Shown: positions 1-7,030, counted from the stretch's first letter. The stretch: 22,960 nt of DNA from Candidatus Pacearchaeota archaeon (GCA_023511755.1 JAIMAW010000001.1:1-22960), one strand, 5' to 3'. Notes: generated by a model not told the origin, from the sequence alone. Translations and numbers: made by a program.

Positions 1-1
1 G

Positions 2-607
2 GGACAGACAGCAAGGACGTTTAGGATAGTAACACCGACTGGAAACCGCATCGTTACTCTTTTTCCTGGTGGTCATAATTTTATGGTTAATAAAATTTTT
101 GATACTGTTGACAGCGCAAATGTTAAATGCTACTCTAAGGGGGCTGTTTGGTCAGATACGTTAATACAGAGGTTTGATATCGGGCTTCCTAGTGATAATA
201 TTTATTTCAACAGGGAAAAGTTTTCGAGGAAGCCGGCATTGAATGACAGCATTATCTTTGAAATAACAGAAGGAAGCTATTATGGGAGAACTGCTTGCCA
301 GTATAAAAGGGCTCTGTGGGATGCTGATTCAGCGCCAAGTTGTTCATTGCGCCTTGTTGGCGTCAACGAGAACTTGGAGAGCAAATTAGATGAGCCGAGG
401 TCATTGATAATCAGGCCAAACCCTGCTAAAAACTATATCGTGTTCAATCAAGAGGTAAAAGGATTTTTGTATGATGCCACAGGCAAGAAAATAATGAGCC
501 TTGATTCAGACAAACTTGATTTGAAGAAGATTAACATCCCTTCGGGAGTTTACTTCATCAAAGACGACAAAAAGAAACTTGGCGGAAAAGTGACTGTCAT
601 CAGATAA
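2..607 (+). CDS. Partial protein with C-terminal T9SS type A-like sorting domain
   Basis: The frame is open from base 2 to the TAA at 605, so the true start lies left of the window; the first internal ATG is at 83. The last ~70 residues look like the Por secretion (type IX) C-terminal sorting domain. They show a PNPAKNYIVF opening, a central LYDATGKKI strand, an IPSGVYFI turn and a terminal KVTVIR strand. In Bacteroidetes this domain directs cargo across the outer membrane and is cleaved. Upstream residues show no domain I recognise. It converges with the archaeal Cys-rich gene at 614, only 6 nt away. No secretion machinery is visible here, so the domain may simply be a beta-sandwich module, a transferred gene, or a sign of chimeric assembly. 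The domain match is from memory of the family pattern. Confidence 0.7.
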   Translation, partial: GQTARTFRIVTPTGNRIVTLFPGGHNFMVNKIFDTVDSANVKCYSKGAVWSDTLIQRFDIGLPSDNIYFNREKFSRKPALNDSIIFEITEGSYYGRTACQYKRALWDADSAPSCSLRLVGVNENLESKLDEPRSLIIRPNPAKNYIVFNQEVKGFLYDATGKKIMSLDSDKLDLKKINIPSGVYFIKDDKKKLGGKVTVIR

Positions 608-613
608 GGATTT

Positions 614-2704
614 TTATTCTTGCTTCCAAGATATTGGAGCTGTTGATGTCATGAAAAAATAAACATTGCCTGGATAGACGTTGAAGTCTAATTGTGGATG
701 AGCTCGTATCTCTCCACATAAATGCGCCATTATCTTTTGATTCTGCACATCCCAGTAGCCGAGACTATCATCGGGCAGCAGCCCCAAACTATCACAGAGT
801 TGCGAAGCTTTATCGAGCTTTGTGTCCAGGGGAAGGGAAAGATAATTGGCTCCGGGGCAGAAGTTGAACGTGAGATGGTCGGGGAGTTTTGTGACATAGG
901 TTAGCCCGATATCTCCGATTGTTGAAGAGAGGGAGTAAGGATATCCTTGTTGCATTGTGAATACCCCTGTCACTACATCCTTTGGCCCTCTGCCTCGCGC
1001 TGTTCCGACGAATCTCTGCTGGCTACAGAACCATTGTGAAACATAATCTGCCCTTGACCTTTCCATAAGCTCGTAAGAAGGCACTTCGCCGTAAATGTTG
1101 ATGATCCAATTTATGTTTGTCCTTGGCGCGTCCCTCGGTTGCGATGGCTGTTTGAAGATTATTTGCGTGAACTTGACGAAAGCTTCGGATTCCATCGGGC
1201 ATTCGACTATCTTCTTCGAGCACTCGTCGTAAATTATAAGCTCTTCTATTGGCATCATACTAGTTTTATACCATCCCTCGCTCTCGGAGCCTATGTACTT
1301 GCATTCTGCGTATGCACCAGCGCATACATCATACTTGATCAAGTTGCCATCGCACGAATCATACCATCCCTCGCTTTTTGTGCCCTCGAACATGCATATT
1401 GGCTTGCAACCGAGCTCGGCAATGCCTGCAATCTTATAAAACTTGATAGGCTCTGCTGTGCCCCCTGGCTCGTTTAGTTCTCTTTCATTCTTGTCAATCT
1501 CTTTGATAGTCCATTCGCAATCTGGCGCATCGCCTTCTTCGTTTCCCTCGCCCTTGATGGTCTTGCATCTTTTGGCTGTGTTAAGGGTTTGAGACTTGAC
1601 AACAGCTCCTTTTGGATATTCCCATGCCAAATTAACCAGGTCTTTAATCTCATCATACTCCACTTGCGCCTTGATTGGAGGCAATAAACTGCAGTCTATA
1701 GGCGTTGCACAATCCTCTGGGCAATTATCTATTGTCTCATACTCTTCACAGAGGTGGTTGCCGCAATCCACGCAGTATTTTTGGGATATTGGAATGCCGC
1801 CGTCCTTTGGCGGAATAAATTCTACGAGCTTAAGGCCATCGCAGCAGTTGTAAGGCGGCATGACTGCTGAGCTTGCAGGCGCGCAACAGTCTTCGTTGCA
1901 ATTCTGATAAGTCTCTAATGGCGTCTCGCAAACTGTGTTGCCGCACACTGGCTCACAGTCGACAGGGCAGTTAAGATAATTTTCATTTTCCTCACATAGG
2001 GCATTGCCGCAGATAGGCCCACAATCTTCTGGACAGTTGTACGGCGTTTCAGGGTCTTTGCAGAACTTGTCGCCGCAGTTTGTGCATATCCATCCAAATG
2101 CTAAACAGGGAGTGTTAGGATAGCAAGGGCTTATTGCCCTTAACCCCTTGCAGCAGTGTCCTGGGATAGGCACCACTGTGCCTTCGGTTGCGCAACAGTC
2201 AGTGGGACAGTTTGTATAGTCTTCGCCCACATCACAAATATTGTTACCGCAGATAGGCCTACAATCTTCTATACAGTTCGCAGAGGTCTCGTGAGCCTCG
2301 CATTTCTTGTTGCCGCAATCTACACAAAACCAGCAAAGCTCGACAGGCGGTTCTTGCGGAGGCGCTATTGCTTGCCCGCTCGGGAATTCTTCAAATTCGC
2401 AGACGTCTTTTACAGCAGTTAGCCCAGAACAACAGTCGCTGGCTGTTCTGACTTGATCCCCTTTCTCGCCACAACAATCTTTAGGGCAGTCATAATAATC
2501 TTCCCCGCCTTCGCAGTCTCCGTTGCCACACACTGTTCTATCCGGGCGTCCGGGGGTCGTTGGTGGCGGGGCTATTGCCTTGCCATCAAGTATAAAATTG
2601 GTTGAAAATGCTAAGATAAACAACAAAAACAGGGCGATGAAAAGAATTATAACTATTGTGTACAGAGCATTTTTGTTGTTTGCTCGAATCATCTCTTTTT
2701 TCAT
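614..2704 (-). CDS. Membrane-anchored Cys-rich extracytoplasmic protein with CGN..CPxDC modules
   Basis: This 696-residue protein has a short basic N-terminus and one hydrophobic segment (about 14-36), so it is exported or anchored. Seven modules of the form CGNxxCExxExxxxCPxDC lie at about 59-77, 130-148, 152-170, 210-228, 232-250, 254-273 and 314-332. Between some of them sit CC...CC-G-L linkers (77-94, 170-189, 273-291). The paired Cys and acidic loops suggest disulfide-stabilised, possibly metal-binding repeats. The C-terminal ~160 residues form a separate domain with a NYLSLPLD strand and a YWDVQNQ segment. Such modules recur in secreted DPANN proteins; the function is unknown, with cell-surface adhesion or structure a guess. 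A TATA box about 26 nt upstream fits a leaderless ATG at 2704; Met5 is an alternative start. Confidence 0.85.
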   Translation of the reverse strand: MKKEMIRANNKNALYTIVIILFIALFLLFILAFSTNFILDGKAIAPPPTTPGRPDRTVCGNGDCEGGEDYYDCPKDCCGEKGDQVRTASDCCSGLTAVKDVCEFEEFPSGQAIAPPQEPPVELCWFCVDCGNKKCEAHETSANCIEDCRPICGNNICDVGEDYTNCPTDCCATEGTVVPIPGHCCKGLRAISPCYPNTPCLAFGWICTNCGDKFCKDPETPYNCPEDCGPICGNALCEENENYLNCPVDCEPVCGNTVCETPLETYQNCNEDCCAPASSAVMPPYNCCDGLKLVEFIPPKDGGIPISQKYCVDCGNHLCEEYETIDNCPEDCATPIDCSLLPPIKAQVEYDEIKDLVNLAWEYPKGAVVKSQTLNTAKRCKTIKGEGNEEGDAPDCEWTIKEIDKNERELNEPGGTAEPIKFYKIAGIAELGCKPICMFEGTKSEGWYDSCDGNLIKYDVCAGAYAECKYIGSESEGWYKTSMMPIEELIIYDECSKKIVECPMESEAFVKFTQIIFKQPSQPRDAPRTNINWIINIYGEVPSYELMERSRADYVSQWFCSQQRFVGTARGRGPKDVVTGVFTMQQGYPYSLSSTIGDIGLTYVTKLPDHLTFNFCPGANYLSLPLDTKLDKASQLCDSLGLLPDDSLGYWDVQNQKIMAHLCGEIRAHPQLDFNVYPGNVYFFMTSTAPISWKQE

Positions 2705-2726
2705 TGGAAATTAAATTGCCTTGGGG

Positions 2727-2746
2727 TTTATAAAAATTTTTATAAA
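2727..2746. promoter_or_regulatory. Perfect 20-bp palindrome made of two TTTATAAA boxes
   Basis: Two TTTATAAA boxes (2727-2734 and 2739-2746) separated by AATT form a perfect palindrome. The nearer box is centred about 26 nt before the ATG of the Cys-rich protein gene at 2704, the archaeal TATA distance for a leaderless transcript. The second box is unassigned; it also lies just beyond the L15e stop. Confidence 0.6.
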
Positions 2747-2764
2747 ATCTATCAAGTTCTTTTA

Positions 2765-3283
2765 TTATCTCAATCCTCGTGACTTGCGCGCTGCGCTTGT
2801 TAGGCCTCTCAAGACCCTGGCCTTGTGTTTCTTGCTAGTTATCCATTTTATATTCTTATCTGTCTTGATTTCAGGCCTGTTTGGATCAACGAGGATTATC
2901 TCGAACCAATAATGTTTGCCATCTTTTGCGAGCCAGTAGCTGTTGAGGACTTCCATATTGGGAAATTTTCTTTGAGCGCGTTGCTCCGCAACCCATTGAT
3001 AATTCATTTTTAATGTCTTCCTTATACTCATCCTCTTGCTTCTGCGGCCTGTGCGCGGTCTCGGTCTTTTGTGACCGCCCCTCAGTACCCTGACTCGGAC
3101 AATGACAAAGCCTTTTTTTGCCTTGTAGCCGAGAGCCCGGGCCTTGTCCAGGCGCGTGGGTTTTTCGACTCGAACAACAGCATTGCCACGGCGCCATTCT
3201 ATGAGCCTTGACTGCCATAGCTTGCCAAGGCCCTCTTTGGGCTTTTTCCATAATTTTGCAATATACTTATAACTTGATTTCAT
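2765..3283 (-). CDS. rpl15e: Large ribosomal subunit protein eL15 (L15e)
   Basis: This is an archaeal/eukaryotic-type ribosomal protein of the 50S subunit that binds 23S rRNA. The 172-residue basic protein shows the family signatures: N-terminal YKYIAKLWKKP, RLIEWRRGNAVVRVEKPTRL, the GYKAKKGFVIVRVRVLRGG segment, RPRTGRRSKRM, and a C-terminal RVLRGLTSAARKSRGLR tail. It is somewhat shorter than many archaeal homologues, which are nearer 190 residues, but both ends look complete. The ATG at 3283 is preceded by a TATA-like TTTTAAAA about 25 nt upstream. It stands alone between the secreted protein gene and a divergent small membrane protein gene. Identification is firm. Confidence 0.95.
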   Translation of the reverse strand: MKSSYKYIAKLWKKPKEGLGKLWQSRLIEWRRGNAVVRVEKPTRLDKARALGYKAKKGFVIVRVRVLRGGHKRPRPRTGRRSKRMSIRKTLKMNYQWVAEQRAQRKFPNMEVLNSYWLAKDGKHYWFEIILVDPNRPEIKTDKNIKWITSKKHKARVLRGLTSAARKSRGLR

Positions 3284-3303
3284 TTGCCTTTTTCTTTATC
3301 TCA

Positions 3304-3311
3304 TTTTAAAA
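3304..3311 (-). promoter_or_regulatory. TATA-like box for L15e
   Basis: TTTTAAAA is centred about 25 nt upstream of the L15e ATG at 3283. This spacing implies transcription starting at or very near the start codon. Confidence 0.5.
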
Positions 3312-3415
3312 GAAAAGTCATTTTTAAAGTTTCCCTTTGTTTTTCTAACAAGCACATATTGCGATTTTGCTTGTGACTGATTGTTATGATGCTATTTCGA
3401 CTTCTTTTCTAGCAA

Positions 3416-3423
3416 AATTTAAA
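3416..3423 (+). promoter_or_regulatory. TATA-like box for small membrane protein
   Basis: AATTTAAA is centred about 28 nt before the ATG at 3448. It supports that start over the ATG further upstream in the same frame at 3367. Confidence 0.4.
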
Positions 3424-3447
3424 AACAAAACAATCTTTTTTTCCTGT

Positions 3448-3630
3448 ATGAGCAAAGTGGCGAATATATTGCTTGGATTGGTGTTGATGGCTGTTCCGAT
3501 AATCTTGGTGCTGGCTGTGCCTATTCTTAACAACTGGGGCCTAGCTGCGCTGGAGTTTTTGAAAGGCGCAGTAGTGATAGGATTAGTGCTTGTCGGCCTG
3601 GTTTTCTTGATTATTGGCATAACCGAGTGA
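3448..3630 (+). CDS. Small two-helix membrane protein
   Basis: This 60-residue protein starts MSKVANILLG and has two predicted transmembrane helices (about 5-25 and 37-57) joined by a short loop containing NNWG and EFLKGA. It ends two residues after the second helix. An in-frame ATG exists 81 nt upstream, but the peptide from there is not membrane-like and the TATA-like AATTTAAA fits the internal ATG. I recall similar short two-helix proteins in DPANN genomes but no assigned function. It lies 71 nt upstream of nreA on the same strand, so the two may be co-transcribed. Confidence 0.65.
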   Translation: MSKVANILLGLVLMAVPIILVLAVPILNNWGLAALEFLKGAVVIGLVLVGLVFLIIGITE

Positions 3631-3701
3631 GCAGAGCGAAAAAGCGAATTGGGCGAGATTGAAAGGGTGAAGGCTGAGGAGTTTGGAGAGCGGAGGTTTT
3701 T

Positions 3702-4943
3702 ATGGCGGATGAATCTTTGTGTATCCGATGCAAGGGCAGAGGGTGGTGCGGTCGGGGCTGTAAGATTTTGCGCCAGCTAAAGCAATTCCAGCCAAAAGTG
3801 TCAGAAGAGTTTTCTGGCTCATCGCCACCCGAAATTTTTGTTGGGCGATTTGGCTATCCAAATGTCTTTGCAGGCATACTCGCACCAGCAGAGTTCGGCG
3901 AGACCGAGAAATTGAGCATGCCAGAGCTCTGGCACGAGGAGCGGGCCACGATACAAGATATTTTGACTTACAGGTCGAGAATGGTATACTCAAGGTTCCT
4001 TGCTACAATCAGACAGCCACGAAGCAGGCAGACGGCAAAAAAGCAAGGGCACACTTCAAAATTGTTCGAGACAATGCAAGAAGTGAGTCTTGCGTCAAAG
4101 TCCGTTGATGCAAGCTTTAAGCTGGCAAGAAAACCAAAGATAAGGCTACAGGTCGACAGCCATACCCCAATCATCGGCAACCCTGCTCCGCTGAAATCAG
4201 CGAAGCTCGAGTCTAACCCAAAGATAGAGAAGAAAGTAGATTATCTTGCGAATGACACTGACGTTAGGGCAACCCAGGCGATTGAGGAGCTTTACAAGTC
4301 GCATATTCCAGTAAGCCACATAATCAAAATATTGAGCGCTGGCATGTTGGGCATGAAAACGCAGAGAAGGCTTGTGCCTACAAGGTGGGCAGTGACAGCG
4401 ACAGATGATGCCCTAAGCAAAAAACTGCTCGAGAGGATAAGACATTATCAGGAGATATCATCTTATCTCCTGTTCAGTGCAGATTACCTTGGCAATCATT
4501 ACAGCATTCTCTTGATGCCGGGCTGCTGGAGTTTTGAGGTTATTGAAGCTAGCGCGAAAGGATATTTTGGTTCTAGATCACAAGTCGCGATGTGGCACGA
4601 TTACGAGTTTTTCCAAGCCCGGGAGAAATATGCCTCGAGTGTTACAGGCGCGTACTATGCCAATAGACTATCTGTCTGCGAGTATCTTGAACGAGTTAGG
4701 CGACAAGCTTCCTGCCTTGTGTTGAGAGAGCTTAGGGAAGAATACTGGGCTCCTTGCGGCGTTGGCATTTTGCGAGAAGTAACGAGAGAGGCCATGTCCA
4801 AAAAGCCAAAGAAGTTTGGTTCGGCTGAAGAAGCATTGAAAGCCGCGCAATTAAATTTCAAACTGCCTATAGATTTGTTCGTAAAAAAAAGCAAACTGTT
4901 GGGCAATCTAAGAACGCAGACAAAGCTCGGGAAATTTTTTTGA
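3702..4943 (+). CDS. nreA: DNA repair protein NreA (DUF650/DUF651)
   Basis: NreA is an archaeal protein linked to DNA damage tolerance that interacts with the sliding clamp PCNA. The 413-residue product has the N-terminal Cys cluster LCIRCKGRGWCGRGC (C7, C10, C16, C20), probably zinc-binding. It continues with the Nre-family SPPEIFVGRFGYPNVFAG segment (about 41-58) and a C-terminal half with ILRREVTRE-like and LPIDLFVKKSKL blocks. The last eight residues, QTKLGKFF, form a PCNA-interacting (PIP) motif, as known for this family. A GGAGG motif lies a few bases upstream of the ATG at 3702 and fixes the start. Length is normal for the family. Precise biochemical activity remains unclear in the literature I know. 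Confidence 0.9.
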   Translation: MADESLCIRCKGRGWCGRGCKILRQLKQFQPKVSEEFSGSSPPEIFVGRFGYPNVFAGILAPAEFGETEKLSMPELWHEERATIQDILTYRSRMVYSRFLATIRQPRSRQTAKKQGHTSKLFETMQEVSLASKSVDASFKLARKPKIRLQVDSHTPIIGNPAPLKSAKLESNPKIEKKVDYLANDTDVRATQAIEELYKSHIPVSHIIKILSAGMLGMKTQRRLVPTRWAVTATDDALSKKLLERIRHYQEISSYLLFSADYLGNHYSILLMPGCWSFEVIEASAKGYFGSRSQVAMWHDYEFFQAREKYASSVTGAYYANRLSVCEYLERVRRQASCLVLRELREEYWAPCGVGILREVTREAMSKKPKKFGSAEEALKAAQLNFKLPIDLFVKKSKLLGNLRTQTKLGKFF

Positions 4944-4976
4944 TTCTGTTTTTCTTTGGTTTTTATTGGTTTATCT

Positions 4977-5702
4977 TCAAAGACAACCACAAGCCAGGAG
5001 CCACATCAGCGATAGTCCGACGACAATGAAAAGGACATGGAAAAGGAATTCTGACATCTTGCCTTTTTTGAACAGCTCTGGGATAAGGTCGCTCACAGCT
5101 ATGTAGATGAATCCTCCTGCTGCGAAGGGTAGCAGATAAGTCGCGTTAAAACTGCTGCCTAAAAAATATCCAACGAGGGCGCCGAGGAACGCTGCAAGCG
5201 CGCTCAGAAAATTGTAAAAAAGAGCTTTCTTTTTTGAAAAGCCGCCGTACAAAAGCACACCGAAGTCTCCTATCTCTTGAGGAATTTCGTGCAAGATTAT
5301 TGCTATTGTTGCACTTATCCCTAGGGTTGCATTTGCAAAGTAGGCTGCCGCGATGATCAAGCCGTCTGTAAAGTTATGCAAGGCATCTCCTAATAAAATA
5401 GAATAGGTAAATGTGTGAACCTCGCACTTGCCCTTGTGGCAATGGCGCCAATGAAGAACTTTTTCCAGAATGAAGAAAGCCAGGATTCCTATGATAATAA
5501 ACAAGGAAACTTTTTCTATTCCTAATTCAAGAGATTCTGGAATAAGATGGAAGAATGCGCCCCCGAGCAATGCTCCAGAGGCGAGGGCCACAAGAACGAG
5601 TAGAATTTTGTTTAGAAAAGTTTCCCTGAGTGCAAGGAAAAATATGCCGATAAAGGCCAGAAGGCTCACTATAATTACTGACACTAAAATCCATAGCAGC
5701 AT
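4977..5702 (-). CDS. ZIP family divalent metal transporter
   Basis: This 241-residue multi-helix membrane protein has the ZIP core: LHNFTDGLIIA (H109, N110, D113) in the fourth helix and ILHEIPQEIGDF (H138, E139, E143) in the fifth. These form the binuclear metal site. A short His/Cys-containing loop (84-97, HWRHCHKGKCEVH) between helices is a typical cytoplasmic metal-binding stretch. Family members move Zn2+ or Fe2+ into the cytoplasm; substrate cannot be decided here. It begins 22 nt after the stop of the ferritin-like gene at 5725, so the two are probably one operon. That pairing slightly favours iron as a substrate, which is an inference. Confidence 0.9.
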   Translation of the reverse strand: MLLWILVSVIIVSLLAFIGIFFLALRETFLNKILLVLVALASGALLGGAFFHLIPESLELGIEKVSLFIIIGILAFFILEKVLHWRHCHKGKCEVHTFTYSILLGDALHNFTDGLIIAAAYFANATLGISATIAIILHEIPQEIGDFGVLLYGGFSKKKALFYNFLSALAAFLGALVGYFLGSSFNATYLLPFAAGGFIYIAVSDLIPELFKKGKMSEFLFHVLFIVVGLSLMWLLACGCL

Positions 5703-5724
5703 TTTCCGTTTTTAGTTGCTTTGG

Positions 5725-6009
5725 TTATTTTTGTGTCTTTTCCTCGACTTCTTTCTTTCCTTTTTCCAATTCGCGCTCTTGTTCCTTGTCTTTCTGCAGC
5801 AACAATGCCTGGAATTCGCCCATGTGCGTTTTCTCTTCCTTGGCTATATCCAAGAGTATTGCTTTCAGGGCTTTGCTGTCGGCCATGGCAGCCAGCTGCT
5901 CGTACAAGTTCACTGCATCGAGCTCGGCTATCATGCCTACTCTCGCTATCTCCATGTCTATCTCGCTTTTAGGAACTTTGCTCAGATTTTTTGGTATGTC
6001 TGACAACAT
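5725..6009 (-). CDS. Encapsulin-type ferritin-like protein, copy 1
   Basis: This 94-residue, two-helix ferritin-like protein carries MIAELDAVNLYEQLA (E29, Y36, E37) and IAKEEKTHMGEF (E58, E59, H62). These are the residues that form the ferroxidase site in encapsulated ferritins (EncFtn), where dimers build the iron centre. It closely resembles, by memory, the ferritin-like domain fused to the shell protein of Pyrococcus furiosus encapsulin, including the GKKEVEE end. No shell gene is present in the window. An upstream GGAGGT with about 10 nt spacing fixes the ATG at 6009. The ZIP transporter gene follows in the same operon. A 65% identical paralogue lies at 18769. Confidence 0.85.
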   Translation of the reverse strand: MLSDIPKNLSKVPKSEIDMEIARVGMIAELDAVNLYEQLAAMADSKALKAILLDIAKEEKTHMGEFQALLLQKDKEQERELEKGKKEVEEKTQK

Positions 6010-6019
6010 TCTTTTCCTT

Positions 6020-6060
6020 ACCTCCTTTGTTGCTTGTAATAGAAAAGCGTGATTTAAAAA
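6020..6060 (-). promoter_or_regulatory. Promoter and Shine-Dalgarno of ferritin-ZIP operon
   Basis: A TATA-like TTTTTAAA (complement of 6053-6060) lies upstream of a strong Shine-Dalgarno AAAGGAGGT (complement of 6020-6028), placed before the ATG at 6009. The implied leader is about 20 nt, so this operon is leadered, unlike several leaderless neighbours. Confidence 0.5.
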
Positions 6061-6081
6061 TTATTCTAATTTTTCAGGATT

Positions 6082-6567
6082 CTATTCCCTTAGCATCAAT
6101 GTGCCACATTTCTTGCACATTACTTGAGTGCAAGGTATCCCGGGGACTTTAGGTTCTTTGTTGCCGCATTTCGGACACACGCACATTCCTTCTTGCCCAA
6201 CGCCTCTTCTAAGCCCTCTTCCTAGGCCTCTGCCGAACCCCCCTCCAGCGCCTCCTGCAGGCATTGCTTTTGTCGGAGCGACCACTTCATAAGCGCCTCC
6301 TTTTATCCTTATTACCTTATTGTTGACAAGGGCGTCAGCCACTTTTTTCCTTGCCCCGAGGATGAGCCTGTGGAAAGTCGGCTGCGAGATGTTCATCTCT
6401 TTTGCAGCCTCCTCTTGCTCTTTGCCCTCGAAATCCTTGAGCCGTATGGCTTCGAACTCATCTAGCGTCAAGATTATCTCTTCTGCAAAGGCCGGGCCGC
6501 CAATAGGGGCAAAATGGCTAACCCCGGGCATTCTTGCTATCCTCCTCATCCTTCTCAGTCTTGGCAT
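6082..6567 (-). CDS. DUF134 (UPF0251) DNA-binding protein with C-terminal Cys motif
   Basis: The 161-residue protein belongs to the DUF134/UPF0251 family of putative sigma-70-region-4-like helix-turn-helix regulators. The signature ILTLDEFEAIRLKDFEG (about 32-48) is followed by a helix-turn-helix, AAKEMNISQPTFHRLILGARKK. A Gly/Arg-rich linker (about 104-123) then leads to a CPKC...CKKC zinc-ribbon-like end (about 131-157). It sits 49 nt after the DUF5320-like C-terminal half on the same strand, a neighbour pair often seen with this family. It could regulate the palindrome-bearing promoter near 7000; that is inference. Confidence 0.85.
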   Translation of the reverse strand: MPRLRRMRRIARMPGVSHFAPIGGPAFAEEIILTLDEFEAIRLKDFEGKEQEEAAKEMNISQPTFHRLILGARKKVADALVNNKVIRIKGGAYEVVAPTKAMPAGGAGGGFGRGLGRGLRRGVGQEGMCVCPKCGNKEPKVPGIPCTQVMCKKCGTLMLRE

Positions 6568-6616
6568 TTTCTGTCCCTCTCTGTCTCTGTTCTTCTCTCT
6601 ATCTTTCTATCTGCTC

Positions 6617-6820
6617 TTATGTTTCAAAGCTTTTTAATTTTTCCTTGATCCTCTTGAGTTCAGATTCCAGGGTCCTTATCTCTTCCTCTACTGCTTGTCT
6701 GTCTTCTTTTAGCATCTCTTTCAATTCTTCTTTTGTCGGCTCGCTCTCTTCGTAAGGCTCATATGTGTAGCAATAAGCCCCGTAAGGGTTCCAGGTTCTT
6801 CTGAAAAACCTTCTTCTCAA
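6617..6820 (-). pseudogene. DUF5320-like gene, C-terminal half (coiled coil), lacking its own ATG
   Basis: The 67 residues begin at a TTG (6820) as RRRFFRRTWNPYGAY. They continue into a Glu/Lys-rich coiled coil from about residue 28 to the end, with heptads such as EEEIRTLESELKRIKEKL. This is the usual C-terminal half of DUF5320 proteins. The frame is open leftward of the TTG (reading FYPPYEL just before it) but has no ATG before a stop near 6940. The Gly/Pro-rich N-terminal half expected of the family is found instead on the opposite strand at 6838. The gene may be non-functional in this orientation, or may start at the TTG. It precedes DUF134 by 49 nt. Confidence 0.6.
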
Positions 6821-6837
6821 TTCATATGGAGGATAAA

Positions 6838-6942
6838 ATGCCTGGAATGGATGGGGCTGGTCCTCAAGGTTTAGGTCCTGGAACTGGATGGGGCGTGGGC
6901 CCTTGCATGGCTGGAAGAAGCCTTTGGAGAGGTAGAGGATTT
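6838..6942 (+). pseudogene. DUF5320-like N-terminal half in inverted orientation
   Basis: From the ATG at 6838 this reads MPGMDGAGPQGLGPGTGWGV, then GPCMAGRSLWRGRGF. This is the Gly/Pro-rich N-terminal signature of DUF5320 proteins (GPxGxGPxTGxGxGPC). The frame continues to a stop at 7045-7047, but the residues after GRGF are hydrophobic AT-rich read-through unlike the family. The matching C-terminal half is on the other strand ending at 6617. Flipping roughly 6836-6942 would join the halves in frame as GRGF-YPPYELRRR, giving a protein of about 107 residues. An in-frame ATG 12 nt earlier (6826) also exists. Whether this is a true inversion, a mixed population or an assembly error cannot be seen from one sequence. 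Confidence 0.55.
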
Positions 6943-6973
6943 ATATTCATTTTATTTTCAATTATCCAGAAAA

Positions 6974-6987
6974 CATCTCGCGAGATG
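6974..6987. repeat. 14-bp perfect palindrome CATCTCGCGAGATG
   Basis: This is a perfect inverted repeat without spacer in otherwise AT-rich intergenic DNA. It lies between the inverted DUF5320 segment and the larger palindrome at 7000, so it may be an operator or hairpin element. Confidence 0.6.
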
Positions 6988-6999
6988 CTTCCTGAATTA

Positions 7000-7030
7000 T
7001 ATGAATATATATTCATAATACTATTTAAAT
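7000..7030 (-). promoter_or_regulatory. TATA-like box plus 18-bp palindromic putative operator
   Basis: An 18-bp perfect palindrome, TATGAATATATATTCATA, occupies 7000-7017. ATTTAAAT at 7023-7030 would be a TATA box for minus-strand transcription starting near 7000, i.e. inside the palindrome. A half-site ATATTCAT recurs at 6943-6950. This arrangement suits a repressor site controlling the DUF5320-DUF134 unit. The regulator is unknown; DUF134 itself is a candidate. Confidence 0.4.

Noticed and set aside
614..2704. Periodic Cys modules in DNA considered as a CRISPR-like or tandem DNA repeat
   Set aside because: The spacing is irregular and the similarity is at protein level only; the units are diverged coding sequence.
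3380..3400. CTGATTGTTATGATG looked like D'/C' boxes of a C/D guide RNA
   Set aside because: No matching C box upstream and no terminal D box or flanking stem at the right spacing.
3367..3447. Upstream ATG extending the small membrane protein by 27 residues
   Set aside because: The extension spans the TATA-like box and encodes no conserved or membrane-like sequence.
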